A DNA stretch of 64,000 nt from Megasphaera stantonii (lineage in GTDB: Bacteria; Bacillota; Negativicutes; Veillonellales; Megasphaeraceae): assembly GCF_003367905.1 (NCBI RefSeq), contig NZ_CP029462.1:2588761-2652760 (forward strand), given 5' to 3'. The position numbers and the translations under genes were made by a program. Below the pieces are notes generated by a model that was not told the DNA's origin, did no database searches, and worked only from the letters and a program-made list of their open reading frames with translations. Shown here one piece after another: positions 32,983 to 41,241 of this stretch. Every line of letters begins with the position of its first letter. Positions within the stretch are counted from its first letter, which is position 1.

Positions 32983-34464
32983 TTGGATGATGAAGAAAAG
33001 AAGGCGCGCAAAGAGCGCATGAAGGACTATCGCCGCCGCTATCGGGAAAAGCACGGCATCGTCGAGAAACGGCGGCCGTGGAAGAAGGCAATCGGCGCCG
33101 TCGCCGCTCTTTGCATCCTGGCCTTCGCCGGATTTTTGGCCGCCCAGAGCGCGGCAGCGGACCGGGTGACCCTCGACGGCCAGCCCGTGCGGGACTGGAC
33201 GGAGGAACAGGCGCGCCAGTATGTAGAAGATAAGGAAGGGGAGCTCAAGGGCCGGACGATTCGCCTGACCGGCGAAGACATAGACGAGACGATCGACTTC
33301 GACGACTTGGAGCTGCAATTCGACAAGGAAAAAATCTTTAATGACGTGTATCTCGTCGGCCGCCGCGGCACGCCGTGGCAGCGCCTGAACGACGTCGTCG
33401 CGACGCTGCGGTTCGGGAAAGACGTGCCCCTGTCCCTCAAGGTAGACGAAGGAAAGCTGGACGAACGAATTCAGCAGATCCACGATGTCTATGACAAGGC
33501 GCCGGAAAACGCCTGTGCCGTGCCCAACAGCGACAACAAGACCGTGTCCATCCACAAGGAAAAGGATCGCATCGTCCTCGATGATGCCGGGCTGAAACAG
33601 CAGATTTACGACCAGCTGGACCGCGGCGTTACGGAGGACATGGAAGCGCCAGTCCAGTCGCGGGAGGAAGCGGCCGTTAAGGAAGGGGATTTAAAGGATA
33701 TCGACACAGTGTTGTCCTATTATACGACCCACTTTGACGACTCCAACAAGGATCGGAATGAAAATATCGCCATTGCCCAGAAGCGGCTCAATCATGCTCT
33801 CGTACCGGCCCAAAAGGATTTCTCCTTCAACGGCTACGTTGGCACGCGGACCCGCGACAAGGGATACAAGGACGCGCCGGTATACTTTGACAACAAGCTC
33901 GTCCCCGATGCCGGCGGCGGCGTCTGCCAGGTCAGCACGACTCTGTTCAATGCCGTCCTGCGGGCCGGCTTGTTCATCGCCGGCCGGGCGCCCCATTTTG
34001 CCCCGGCTGCTTACGTGCCCGTCGGCATGGACGCGACTGTAGCCGACAATTCGCTGGATTTCGCTTTTACCAATCCCTTCCAGCATCCCGTGTATATTTA
34101 CACCGTTGCCGGCGCCAATACGGTGACGACGTACATCCTGGGCAACCACGCTGATACGTGTACGACGACCTTCCAGACGATTCACTTGCAGAACCTGCCC
34201 CACAAGGTCATCCGTAAGCACAACGACGCCGTTACTTCCGACGTCTGCGAGCAGGTCGGCTACGACGGCCACGATATCGTCATCCGCCGCACCGTCAACT
34301 ATACGGACGGCGACAAATACACCGATACGATAGAATCACATTACGCGCCGAACGATGAGATCATCGTCACCAATGGGCCGGCGTCGGAAACGGTCGTCCA
34401 GACGTCGGACCTGCAGCCTCAGGACGTGCTCATCAACGCGCCTCACGATATGTTTGCCTTTTAG
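32983..34464 (+). CDS. VanW-domain membrane-anchored protein (YoaR-like)
   Basis: 493 residues. A very basic N-terminal tail (KKARKERMKDYRRRYREK) precedes a membrane helix (about 37-56). Residues about 60-235 form two repeated PG-binding-4-like regions (LDGQPVRDWTEEQARQYV). The VanW domain (about 245-385) shows FSFNGYVG-TRT, VPDAGGGVCQVSTTLFNAVLRAGL and SLDFAFTNPFQHPVYI. VanW proteins are linked to the cell wall, but their activity is not firmly established. TTG start at 32983, two bases after the holA stop. Confidence 0.85.
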   Translation: MDDEEKKARKERMKDYRRRYREKHGIVEKRRPWKKAIGAVAALCILAFAGFLAAQSAAADRVTLDGQPVRDWTEEQARQYVEDKEGELKGRTIRLTGEDIDETIDFDDLELQFDKEKIFNDVYLVGRRGTPWQRLNDVVATLRFGKDVPLSLKVDEGKLDERIQQIHDVYDKAPENACAVPNSDNKTVSIHKEKDRIVLDDAGLKQQIYDQLDRGVTEDMEAPVQSREEAAVKEGDLKDIDTVLSYYTTHFDDSNKDRNENIAIAQKRLNHALVPAQKDFSFNGYVGTRTRDKGYKDAPVYFDNKLVPDAGGGVCQVSTTLFNAVLRAGLFIAGRAPHFAPAAYVPVGMDATVADNSLDFAFTNPFQHPVYIYTVAGANTVTTYILGNHADTCTTTFQTIHLQNLPHKVIRKHNDAVTSDVCEQVGYDGHDIVIRRTVNYTDGDKYTDTIESHYAPNDEIIVTNGPASETVVQTSDLQPQDVLINAPHDMFAF

Positions 34465-34518
34465 CCGGCTGCCTGCCGGCAGGGCTGACCCCGATATTTC
34501 TGAAAGGATATACGATTG

Positions 34519-37500
34519 ATGAAAGTATGGCATATTGTCCCTAAGCAAGAGCTACTCATATCCCTCGACGCGGATCATACGGTATGCGTCGAAGAAATCT
34601 GTGTTTCGCCGGCCGAACATGCCTGGCAGGTCCGTACCCAGTCGGACCGGGCCGTGGCGGATATGACGCTGCTGCGGCGCAAGGTATGCAGCCGCCTGGA
34701 TTTAACCGGGAAGGTAGACGTCGTGCACCAGGTCATGGCGATTCACCACGGCGGCGACCTGCCCTTAGCGGCGGCTGGCGACGACGAAGGACTGCGCAGC
34801 GTAGCCAATGTCTATACGGACGATCTGGACGGTTACGATATTCCTCATGAGGACTGCTACGACAGCCTGTATGAAGAAGACGCCGAGCTGTTTGACGAAG
34901 ACTATAAAAAGGCCTGCAAGGCCGCCTGCGACGGCGGAAGCTCCCGCAGCTCGTCGGCTCCGGCAGGAGGGGGAGCCAGCGCATCCGCCGACGGCGGCAA
35001 CAGCCGCGTCTGGTACGGCAAGGCCTTTGGCGGCGACGTGACGCCTATTACGGAAATCCTCGGCGAAGAACGAAATAACGTCATCATCAAGGGGAAAATC
35101 GTCAAGCTTGAATTCCGCGAGCTGAAATCGAAGCGCATCCTCTTGTCCTTCCAGATTGCCGACTCGACGAACGGCATCTCGGCCCGTCAGTTTTTGACTG
35201 TCGGAAACGGCGGCGGCAAGTTCCGTCAGAAAAACGCCATGTCTGCCGACGAGTACGCGACCTTTTCCCAGCGCATGAAGGTAGGGGCCTACGTCCGCAT
35301 GCGCGGCGACGTCGTATACGATACGTACGTCAACGACTACGTTTTCAACGCCAACGACATCATGGCCGACGACGAAGGCGTTACGGTCGAACGGGAAGAC
35401 AACAATCCGACGCCGCGCGTCGAGCTCCACCTCCATACGGTCATGAGCGACATGGACGCCTTGATTACGGTCAAGCAGCTCATTAAGACTATCAAAAAAT
35501 GGGGCCACCCGGCCATCGCCGTCACAGACCACGGCGTCGTCCAGTCCTTCCCGCTCCTGCAGGAGCTGTCGACGGATAAGACGAACAATATCAAGGTCAT
35601 TTACGGTATGGAAGGATACCTGTTCGACGAAAAAATTGACCAGTCCTACCACATCATCATCTTGGCGAAGAATCAGGTCGGCATCCGCAACCTGTACAAG
35701 CTGGTCAGTATTTCCCATTTGAAATACATCTACCGCGGCCGTCCCCGTATTCCCCGGGCCGTCCTGAACGAGTACCGCGAAGGGCTCATCCTCGGCTCGG
35801 CCTGCGAAGCCGGCGAGTTGGTCCGTTCTATGGTGCAGAAAAAGCTGCCCTATGAAGAACTGAAGAAAATTGCCGATTACTACGACTATTTGGAAATCCA
35901 GCCTTTGACGAACAACAGCTTCCTCGTCCGCGAGGGCTACGTGCCTGACGACGAAGGCCTGCGGGACATCAACCGCACGATCCTGCGCATCGGCGACGAG
36001 CTGGGCAAGATGACTGTCGCGACGTGCGACGCCCACTTCCTCAACCCGGAAGACAAGATATACCGGGAAATCCTCATGACCGGCAAGGGCTTTAAGGACG
36101 CCCAGTTCCAGCCCGACCTGTACCTGCGCACGACCGACGAAATGCTGGAAGAATTCGCTTACCTCGGCGAAGAACGGGCTCGCGAAGTCGTCATTACCAA
36201 TCCCAACAAGGTCAATGAAATGATTGAAGACGTGCGCCCCGTGCCGAAGGAAACGCTGTACTTCCCGCAGATTGCCGGCTCGTCGGAGGCCCTGAAGAAC
36301 ATGTGCTATGAAAAGGCCCATAAGATTTACGGCGATCCCTTGCCGCAAATCGTCGAGGACCGGCTCATCGAAGAATTTACGTCTATCCTGGGCCACGGCT
36401 TCGGCGTGCTCTATTACATCGCCCATAAGCTCGTTAAGCATTCCAATGACGACGGCTACCTCGTAGGCTCCCGTGGGTCCGTCGGCTCGTCCTTCGTGGC
36501 GACCATGTCCGACATTACGGAAGTCAATCCCTTGCCGCCTCATTACGTTTGCCCGAACTGCCAGTGGAGCGAGTTCTTTACGAAGGGGGAAGTCGGCGGC
36601 GGCTTCGACCTGCCCGATAAGAAATGCCCGAAGTGCGGCGCAGAGCTGCATAAGGACGGCCACAACATCCCCTTCGCGATTTTCCTGGGCTTCGACGGCG
36701 ACAAGGTACCCGATATCGACTTGAATTTCTCTGGCGAATACCATCCGAAGGCCCATAAATACACGGAAGAACTGTTCGGCAAGGACAATGTATTCCGCGC
36801 CGGCACCATCGGCGCCGTCAAGGATAAGACGGCCTACGGCTACGTCATGAAATGGGCCGCCGCCCGGGGCATGCAGGTCAACGACGCCTACGTCAACAGC
36901 CTGGTCAGCGGCTGCACCGGCGTCAAGAGTACGACGGGCCAGCATCCCGGCGGGGTCATGGTTATCCCCCGCGACATGGACGTCCATCACTTTACGCCTG
37001 TCCAGTACCCGGCTAACAAGAAGGACAGCGGCATCATTACGACCCACTTCGACTATCACTCCATCGAAGGCCGTCTGGTAAAACTGGATATACTCGGCCA
37101 TGATGATCCGACGGTTATCCGCATGCTCGAAGACATGACCGGCGTCGACGCCAAGACCATTCCCTTCGACGACCCGGCGACGATGAGCCTGTTCAGCACG
37201 CCCAAGGCCTTAGGCGTGACGGAAGAAGAGCTGGGCTCCAAAGTCGGCAGCCTGGGCATTCCCGAATTCGGCACATCCTTCGTCCGCAAGATGCTCGTCG
37301 ACACCAAGCCCAAGACCTTCTCGGAATTGGTGCGCATATCCGGCTTTTCCCACGGTACGGACGTATGGCTGAACAACGCCCAGGACCTCATCACGTCCGG
37401 TACGGTGCAGCTGAAGGAAGCCATTTCCACCCGTGACGACATCATGAACTATCTCATTCAGCACGGCATCAAGCCCAAGACGAGCTTTAAGGTCATGGAA

Positions 37501-38163
37501 AACGTCCGTAAGGGCAAGGGCATCGACAAGCTCAACAAGCTGGGCCAGAAGACGTCCAATTACGAAGAAGAACTCAAGGAAGGCCACATTCCCCAGTGGT
37601 TTATTGATTCGTGCCACAAAATCGGCTACCTCTTCCCGAGAGCCCACGCCGTAGCCTACGTCATGATGGCCTTCCGCATCGCCTGGTTTAAAATCAATTA
37701 CCCCTTGGCCTATTACGCGGCCTTCTTTACGATCCGCGCCAAGGCCTTCAAGCTGTCGGCTATGATACACGGCCTGGAAGGGCAGCGGCAGGCCATGAAG
37801 GACATTCTGGCCAAGGGCAAGAGCGCTACGAAAATCGACATGGACTTGTATTCGTCCCTGGAGCTGGCCGTAGAAATGAGCCTGCGGGGCTACTCCTTTA
37901 TGAACGTCGATATCAGCCGCTCCGACGCCACGCGCTTTACCATCTGCGAAGGCAAGATCCTGCCGCCCTTTACGGCCATCGACGGCCTGGGCGTCAGCGT
38001 AGCCGAGCAGATCGTATCGGCCCGCAGCGAAGCGCCCTTCAGCTCCAAGGCCGACCTTAAGATCCGCGGCAAGGTGCCCCAGCCGGCGCTGGAGCTCATG
38101 GCCGAAGAAGGCTGCCTGGGCGACCTTCCCGAAGACGAGCAGATTGATTTGTTCGCCATGTAA
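34519..38163 (+). CDS. polC: DNA polymerase III alpha subunit PolC, lacking the exonuclease insert
   Basis: 1214 residues, against about 1430 or more in classical PolC. N-terminal domain (1-130), a Ser/Ala/Gly linker (about 137-158), OB-fold (about 180-275), then PHP (VELHLHTVMSDMDAL, TDHGVVQSF about 300-350). In Bacillus PolC a DEDDh exonuclease of about 180 residues interrupts PHP after IYGMEANLVDD; here IYGMEGYLFDEK runs straight into YHIIILAKNQVGIRNLYKLVS, so the exonuclease is absent. Zinc site (YVCPNC ... CPKCG about 677-705); catalytic Asp732, Asp734 (PDIDLNFSGE) and Asp857 (LDILGHDDP). Polymerase should be active, but proofreading must come from elsewhere. ATG 34519 follows AAAGGA. 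Confidence 0.93.
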   Translation: MKVWHIVPKQELLISLDADHTVCVEEICVSPAEHAWQVRTQSDRAVADMTLLRRKVCSRLDLTGKVDVVHQVMAIHHGGDLPLAAAGDDEGLRSVANVYTDDLDGYDIPHEDCYDSLYEEDAELFDEDYKKACKAACDGGSSRSSSAPAGGGASASADGGNSRVWYGKAFGGDVTPITEILGEERNNVIIKGKIVKLEFRELKSKRILLSFQIADSTNGISARQFLTVGNGGGKFRQKNAMSADEYATFSQRMKVGAYVRMRGDVVYDTYVNDYVFNANDIMADDEGVTVEREDNNPTPRVELHLHTVMSDMDALITVKQLIKTIKKWGHPAIAVTDHGVVQSFPLLQELSTDKTNNIKVIYGMEGYLFDEKIDQSYHIIILAKNQVGIRNLYKLVSISHLKYIYRGRPRIPRAVLNEYREGLILGSACEAGELVRSMVQKKLPYEELKKIADYYDYLEIQPLTNNSFLVREGYVPDDEGLRDINRTILRIGDELGKMTVATCDAHFLNPEDKIYREILMTGKGFKDAQFQPDLYLRTTDEMLEEFAYLGEERAREVVITNPNKVNEMIEDVRPVPKETLYFPQIAGSSEALKNMCYEKAHKIYGDPLPQIVEDRLIEEFTSILGHGFGVLYYIAHKLVKHSNDDGYLVGSRGSVGSSFVATMSDITEVNPLPPHYVCPNCQWSEFFTKGEVGGGFDLPDKKCPKCGAELHKDGHNIPFAIFLGFDGDKVPDIDLNFSGEYHPKAHKYTEELFGKDNVFRAGTIGAVKDKTAYGYVMKWAAARGMQVNDAYVNSLVSGCTGVKSTTGQHPGGVMVIPRDMDVHHFTPVQYPANKKDSGIITTHFDYHSIEGRLVKLDILGHDDPTVIRMLEDMTGVDAKTIPFDDPATMSLFSTPKALGVTEEELGSKVGSLGIPEFGTSFVRKMLVDTKPKTFSELVRISGFSHGTDVWLNNAQDLITSGTVQLKEAISTRDDIMNYLIQHGIKPKTSFKVMENVRKGKGIDKLNKLGQKTSNYEEELKEGHIPQWFIDSCHKIGYLFPRAHAVAYVMMAFRIAWFKINYPLAYYAAFFTIRAKAFKLSAMIHGLEGQRQAMKDILAKGKSATKIDMDLYSSLELAVEMSLRGYSFMNVDISRSDATRFTICEGKILPPFTAIDGLGVSVAEQIVSARSEAPFSSKADLKIRGKVPQPALELMAEEGCLGDLPEDEQIDLFAM

Positions 38164-38171
38164 GGTTTTTC

Positions 38172-38200
38172 TCGACATTCTGCCCAAACTGTTTTATAAT
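38172..38200 (+). promoter_or_regulatory. promoter of yerC
   Basis: TCGACA (38172-38177), 17-base spacer, TATAAT (38195-38200). Confidence 0.75.
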
Positions 38201-38255
38201 TAAGTGTGAGTTTTATACGCTAAAGGATAAAAGCAGAGAAGGAGATGACCTGCCC

Positions 38256-38609
38256 ATGAGCGCCAATGAAAAGTTGAAGGATTATCTTCACGACCAGCTG
38301 TTTTCGGCGATATTGCAGCTGAAAAATTTAGACGAATGCTACGAATTTTTTGAAGATATATGCACGGTGCAGGAAATGAAGGCTATTGCGGCCCGCCTCG
38401 AAGTCGCCCGCATGCTCAAGGCCGGCGATATTTACGAAGACATCGTCAAGAAGACCGGCGCCAGCACGGCGACGATCAGCCGCATCAAGCGCTGCCTCAT
38501 GTACGGCAGCGGCGGCTATGAAAAAATCCTGACCCGCATGGCCGAGCACGACCCGGAATTTTTAAAGACGACGTCCAACCGAAAGCATGGTCACGGGCAG
38601 GACGCATAA
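38256..38609 (+). CDS. YerC/YecD family TrpR-like protein
   Basis: 117 residues. Trp-repressor fold: helices ending with a helix-turn-helix, ARLEVARMLKAGDIYEDIVKKTGASTATISRIKRCL, then a tail with GSGGYEKILTRM, exactly the YerC/YecD subfamily. These are DNA-binding proteins whose target and ligand are poorly known; not a tryptophan repressor. GGAG about 12 bases upstream. Confidence 0.88.
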   Translation: MSANEKLKDYLHDQLFSAILQLKNLDECYEFFEDICTVQEMKAIAARLEVARMLKAGDIYEDIVKKTGASTATISRIKRCLMYGSGGYEKILTRMAEHDPEFLKTTSNRKHGHGQDA

Positions 38610-38621
38610 TACGATACATCA

Positions 38622-38652
38622 GAAAGGCTCCCGTTTGGGCGGGAGCTTTTTC
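38622..38652 (+). terminator. intrinsic terminator of yerC
   Basis: AAAGGCTCCCG, 6-base loop, CGGGAGCTTTTT. Confidence 0.85.
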
Positions 38653-38673
38653 TATGGAAAGGATGAATGACGA

Positions 38674-39225
38674 ATGAAAGCGAAGATCAACGTCACGGTC
38701 TTTCAAAACGGTGACGTCGACATATTGCAGGCCTCGGTGTACGAGGAGCTGTGGAAGGACTACAAGGCCTTTAAAGAACGAGCACGGCGGCATCACGAAA
38801 AAGACTCGGCGAAAGGAGATTTCTTTGCCAGACGGTACGAACGGGCCGCCTTGCTGACGCTCTTTACTTTTTTGGAAGGCGTCGTCGACAGGTGGCTCAA
38901 GGAGGCGGCCGCAGCGGCGGGCGCCGAACCGGTCGGACTGCCGAAGTTGAGCGATAAATGCCGGTACCTGACGCAGCTGGCCTGCCTGCCGCCCTTTCGC
39001 GGCATTACTTACGATGCGGCCCGTCTCCTGACCTTTACAGGACGATATGAGCAGGCCGATTTGGCCCTGCTGGAGCATGTCGACGGCAGCCTCCTGCAGA
39101 CGATAGAAGACGCAGTAGACGAGTACATGACCTTCATCGAACGAGTGACAGGCTTCACTCGCTTCCCGCACTTGAACGCTGGCACGGCCGCTATTATGGA
39201 AACCATCGGTTCGTGGAGGCAGTAG
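38674..39225 (+). CDS. hypothetical helical protein
   Basis: 183 residues, no signal peptide or membrane helix. A short beta start (KINVTVFQNGDVDIL) is followed by mainly helical sequence, including RRYERAALLTLFTFLEGVVDRWLKEAA and a later YMTFIERVTGFTRFPHLN. The pattern of an N-terminal strand plus a helical FLEGVV segment recalls helical uncharacterised proteins of the HEPN-like kind, but I see no decisive motif. Family not recognised. GGAAAGG precedes the ATG. Confidence 0.65.
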   Translation: MKAKINVTVFQNGDVDILQASVYEELWKDYKAFKERARRHHEKDSAKGDFFARRYERAALLTLFTFLEGVVDRWLKEAAAAAGAEPVGLPKLSDKCRYLTQLACLPPFRGITYDAARLLTFTGRYEQADLALLEHVDGSLLQTIEDAVDEYMTFIERVTGFTRFPHLNAGTAAIMETIGSWRQ

Positions 39226-39300
39226 GGGCGGAGCAAGGATCCTAGAGAAAAGGATAAAAACTTTCTGAACGGCAAAAGCAACAAACAAATCGGCATAGAT

Positions 39301-39338
39301 AAAGCAGGTTGAAGATGAATTTTCAGCCTGCTTTTTTT
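39301..39338 (+). terminator. intrinsic terminator
   Basis: AAAGCAGG-t-TGAA, loop, TTCA-g-CCTGCTTTTTTT. Confidence 0.85.
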
Positions 39339-39574
39339 GTACGCCTTTGATGGTAATTATCTTTTGTTCGCCCTAGTCAAGAAATGATGGGGATTTGTCC
39401 ATTAGATGGATAAAGGAAGAAGCGATAGATGCAAGTCGTATGCATATTACTTCTACGTTGAAGAAAGCAGACTATACTGTCCCAGGAGATATATTGTGGA
39501 GTATATCTGTTGTCATGACATAAATTACCTGATTTCTCGCTTTAACAAGGTAAAGAAATGTGCGGTTTATTTGG

Positions 39575-40672
39575 GGCGAATTTACAATACAAGTGCAACA
39601 CCTATAAAAAATGACACATAGGTTTCTGATATAATAATGCTACCAAACAAAATCTATATCTCGGAGGAAACCTATGTGCCACTATCATCATCTTACTCTA
39701 TCTGAACGAGAAAATCTACTCTTTTTTCGCGCGCAGTCCTATTCTATCTCTCGAATTGCGGCGGCCCTCGGCCGAGATAAATCCACGATCTCACGGGAAC
39801 TACGCAGAAATACAGTGAACGGCAAGTATCTGCCCATCACCGCACAACAACAGTATGCCCGCCGCCGTAAGGCATGCAAGCCTCACAAGCGGTTAGAGAA
39901 TGCCGAGCTATTCGCATTGGTTAAAAATCTCTTCCTGGTGCATCATTGGTCCCCAGAAGAAATTGCCGGACGCTTGCAGCTGGAACATCAGAAGGCACTC
40001 CTTAGCTATGCAACGATTTACCGCGCCATATATGCCGGTATGTTTGATGAAACGTCGTCCTCCCATGGGTCCCGCGGTGCGGTCCGCCGCTTGCGGCATC
40101 ATGGAAAATCCCGGCATACCCGGCAATATCAGGAACGACGGGGTTCTATTCCCATCTCTCACGATATTTCGGAACGGCCAGCAGGAGCCGCTAACCGCTC
40201 CCGGCGAGGACATTGGGAATGTGATACCATAGCAGGAAAGACAGGAAAAGCCTGTCTGGTTACGTTGGTAGATAGAAAGAGCCGGTATCTGGTAGGAGGC
40301 AAAGCAGCCAAAAAGACAGCACAAGCCGTCAATACGGTATTGCTTCAGGTACTGCAAGGGCAACCTGTAAAAAGCCTTACGCCGGACAGAGGAAAAGAGT
40401 TCGCCCATCATGCCGCTGTCACGGAGGCCTTGAACGGCGTGCCGTTTTATTTCCCGCCGCCGCATCAGCCCTGGCAGCGGGGAAGCAACGAAAATACCAA
40501 TGGCCTAGTCCGAGAGTATTTCCCGAAAGGGACGGACATCACACTCGTTCCAGAAGCCTATGTGCAAGCTGTTTTTGCAGAACTAAATCGCCGTCCCCGA
40601 AAATGTTTAGGATACAAAACGCCATACGAAGTACATTACTCTAAAAAGTTGCACTTAGCTTGACAATTCGCC
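39575..40672 (+). mobile_element. IS30-family insertion sequence, copy 2
   Basis: 1098 bp, same length, ends and transposase as the copy in cas2, opposite orientation. Flanked by GG at 39573-39574 and 40673-40674. The sequence around the insertion (TTTATTT, GG, TGAAAAAA) is nearly the same as in cas2 (TTTATGT, GG, TGAAAAAA), pointing to target preference. Confidence 0.92.
39674..40663 (+). CDS. IS30-family transposase, copy 2
   Basis: 329 residues, identical to the transposase at 17913-18902 as far as I can compare. Same helix-turn-helix N-terminus and DDE residues (WECDTI, TPDRGKEF, NENTNGLVREYF). GGAGG is close before the ATG. Identity of the two copies implies recent transposition. Confidence 0.95.
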   Translation: MCHYHHLTLSERENLLFFRAQSYSISRIAAALGRDKSTISRELRRNTVNGKYLPITAQQQYARRRKACKPHKRLENAELFALVKNLFLVHHWSPEEIAGRLQLEHQKALLSYATIYRAIYAGMFDETSSSHGSRGAVRRLRHHGKSRHTRQYQERRGSIPISHDISERPAGAANRSRRGHWECDTIAGKTGKACLVTLVDRKSRYLVGGKAAKKTAQAVNTVLLQVLQGQPVKSLTPDRGKEFAHHAAVTEALNGVPFYFPPPHQPWQRGSNENTNGLVREYFPKGTDITLVPEAYVQAVFAELNRRPRKCLGYKTPYEVHYSKKLHLA

Positions 40673-40674
40673 GG

Positions 40675-40974
40675 TGAAAAAACGACGCAAATATGCCCAC
40701 CCGTGCAATATCATATGGGGTGGATTGAAAATAGATAAAATAATTATAATTACTGAATTTATATTCACACAAATAAAAACAAGAGATAGTGATCTCATCT
40801 TACCTAAACTGATTTTACCATTATCTATGATGAGTTTTAATCATAGATAGAATAATGTATTCATAAAAAAATTAAAATATACCGTATTGCATATCATATA
40901 TTTAATGTATCAGGGGATATTGTAATTTACTATCATATATGATAAACTAAAACTCATAAGAGGAGGTGAGTGAC
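40675..40974. promoter_or_regulatory. AT-rich upstream region of the adhesin operon
   Basis: Gene-free and strongly AT-rich. Contains the perfect 14-base palindrome TATCATATATGATA (40931-40944), a possible operator, overlapping a -10-like TATGAT. The promoter cannot be fixed with certainty. Confidence 0.45.
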
Positions 40975-41064
40975 ATGATCTCTGGCTGGAACCGTTTGAC
41001 ATACAGGAATACCGTATCAAACCGTATGAATATGAATATTAATACGGGGGGGGGGGTACCGTAG
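40975..41064 (+). CDS. leader ORF with 11-G tract (present, early-stopping phase)
   Basis: ATG 40975 lies 8 bases after AGGAGGTGAG, one of the best ribosome-binding sites in the window. The frame reads MISGWNRLTYRNTVSNRMNM..., crosses a run of 11 G's (41046-41056) and stops at TAG 41062-41064 (29 codons). With one G fewer or two more, the frame instead stays open to TGA 41243-41245, passing through the terminator hairpin at 41156-41184 and overlapping the next ATG (41242) as ATGA. With one G more it ends at 41105. The peptide itself has no recognisable function; a regulatory leader is inferred. Confidence 0.6.
   Translation: MISGWNRLTYRNTVSNRMNMNINTGGGVP
41046..41056 (+). repeat. homopolymeric tract of 11 G's
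   Basis: The longest G run in the window, inside a well-started short ORF upstream of a surface adhesin. Such tracts change length by slipped-strand mispairing and are a classic basis of phase variation. Confidence 0.9.
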
Positions 41065-41155
41065 TGATAAGACGTACTCCTCTGTTTCTCATGCCCTTAT
41101 TGTAACTGACAACATCCGGGGATACGTGTGCCCTGTTATATATAATGTGTTTTTT

Positions 41156-41184
41156 AGGCAGCATAGGCGTATGCTGTCTTTTTT
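41156..41184 (+). terminator. intrinsic terminator / attenuator in the adhesin leader
   Basis: AGGCAGCATA (41156-41165), GGCG loop, TATGCTGTCT (41170-41179), 10 pairs with one G-U, then T's to 41184. It lies between the G-tract ORF and the zinc-ribbon gene. No promoter is evident between it and 41242. Confidence 0.8.
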
Positions 41185-41241
41185 GCGTGCCTGTATAGGG
41201 ACGGCGCGGTATATGGCTGCTGGAGATAGCGGGGGATACCG

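Larger units (their letters stand above)
39370..40850 (+). pseudogene. decayed or non-coding sequence split by IS30 copy 2
   Basis: Left of the IS one frame reads RWIKEEAIDASRMHITSTLKK... and stops at 39518, looking like a gene tail without a start. Another frame runs into the IS and, after removing the IS plus one GG, continues (KCAVYLVKKRRKYAHPC...) to a stop at 40850. Neither resembles a known family, and the right part is AT-rich. I treat it as degraded sequence. Confidence 0.3.

Noticed and set aside
34765..37101. 778-residue antisense ORF
   Set aside because: Mirror frame of polC in GC-rich codon usage; no ribosome-binding site or protein-like domains.
39406..39621. 71-residue ORF entering IS copy 2
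   Set aside because: It runs from unrecognised sequence into the IS end and has no ribosome-binding site; treated as remnant.
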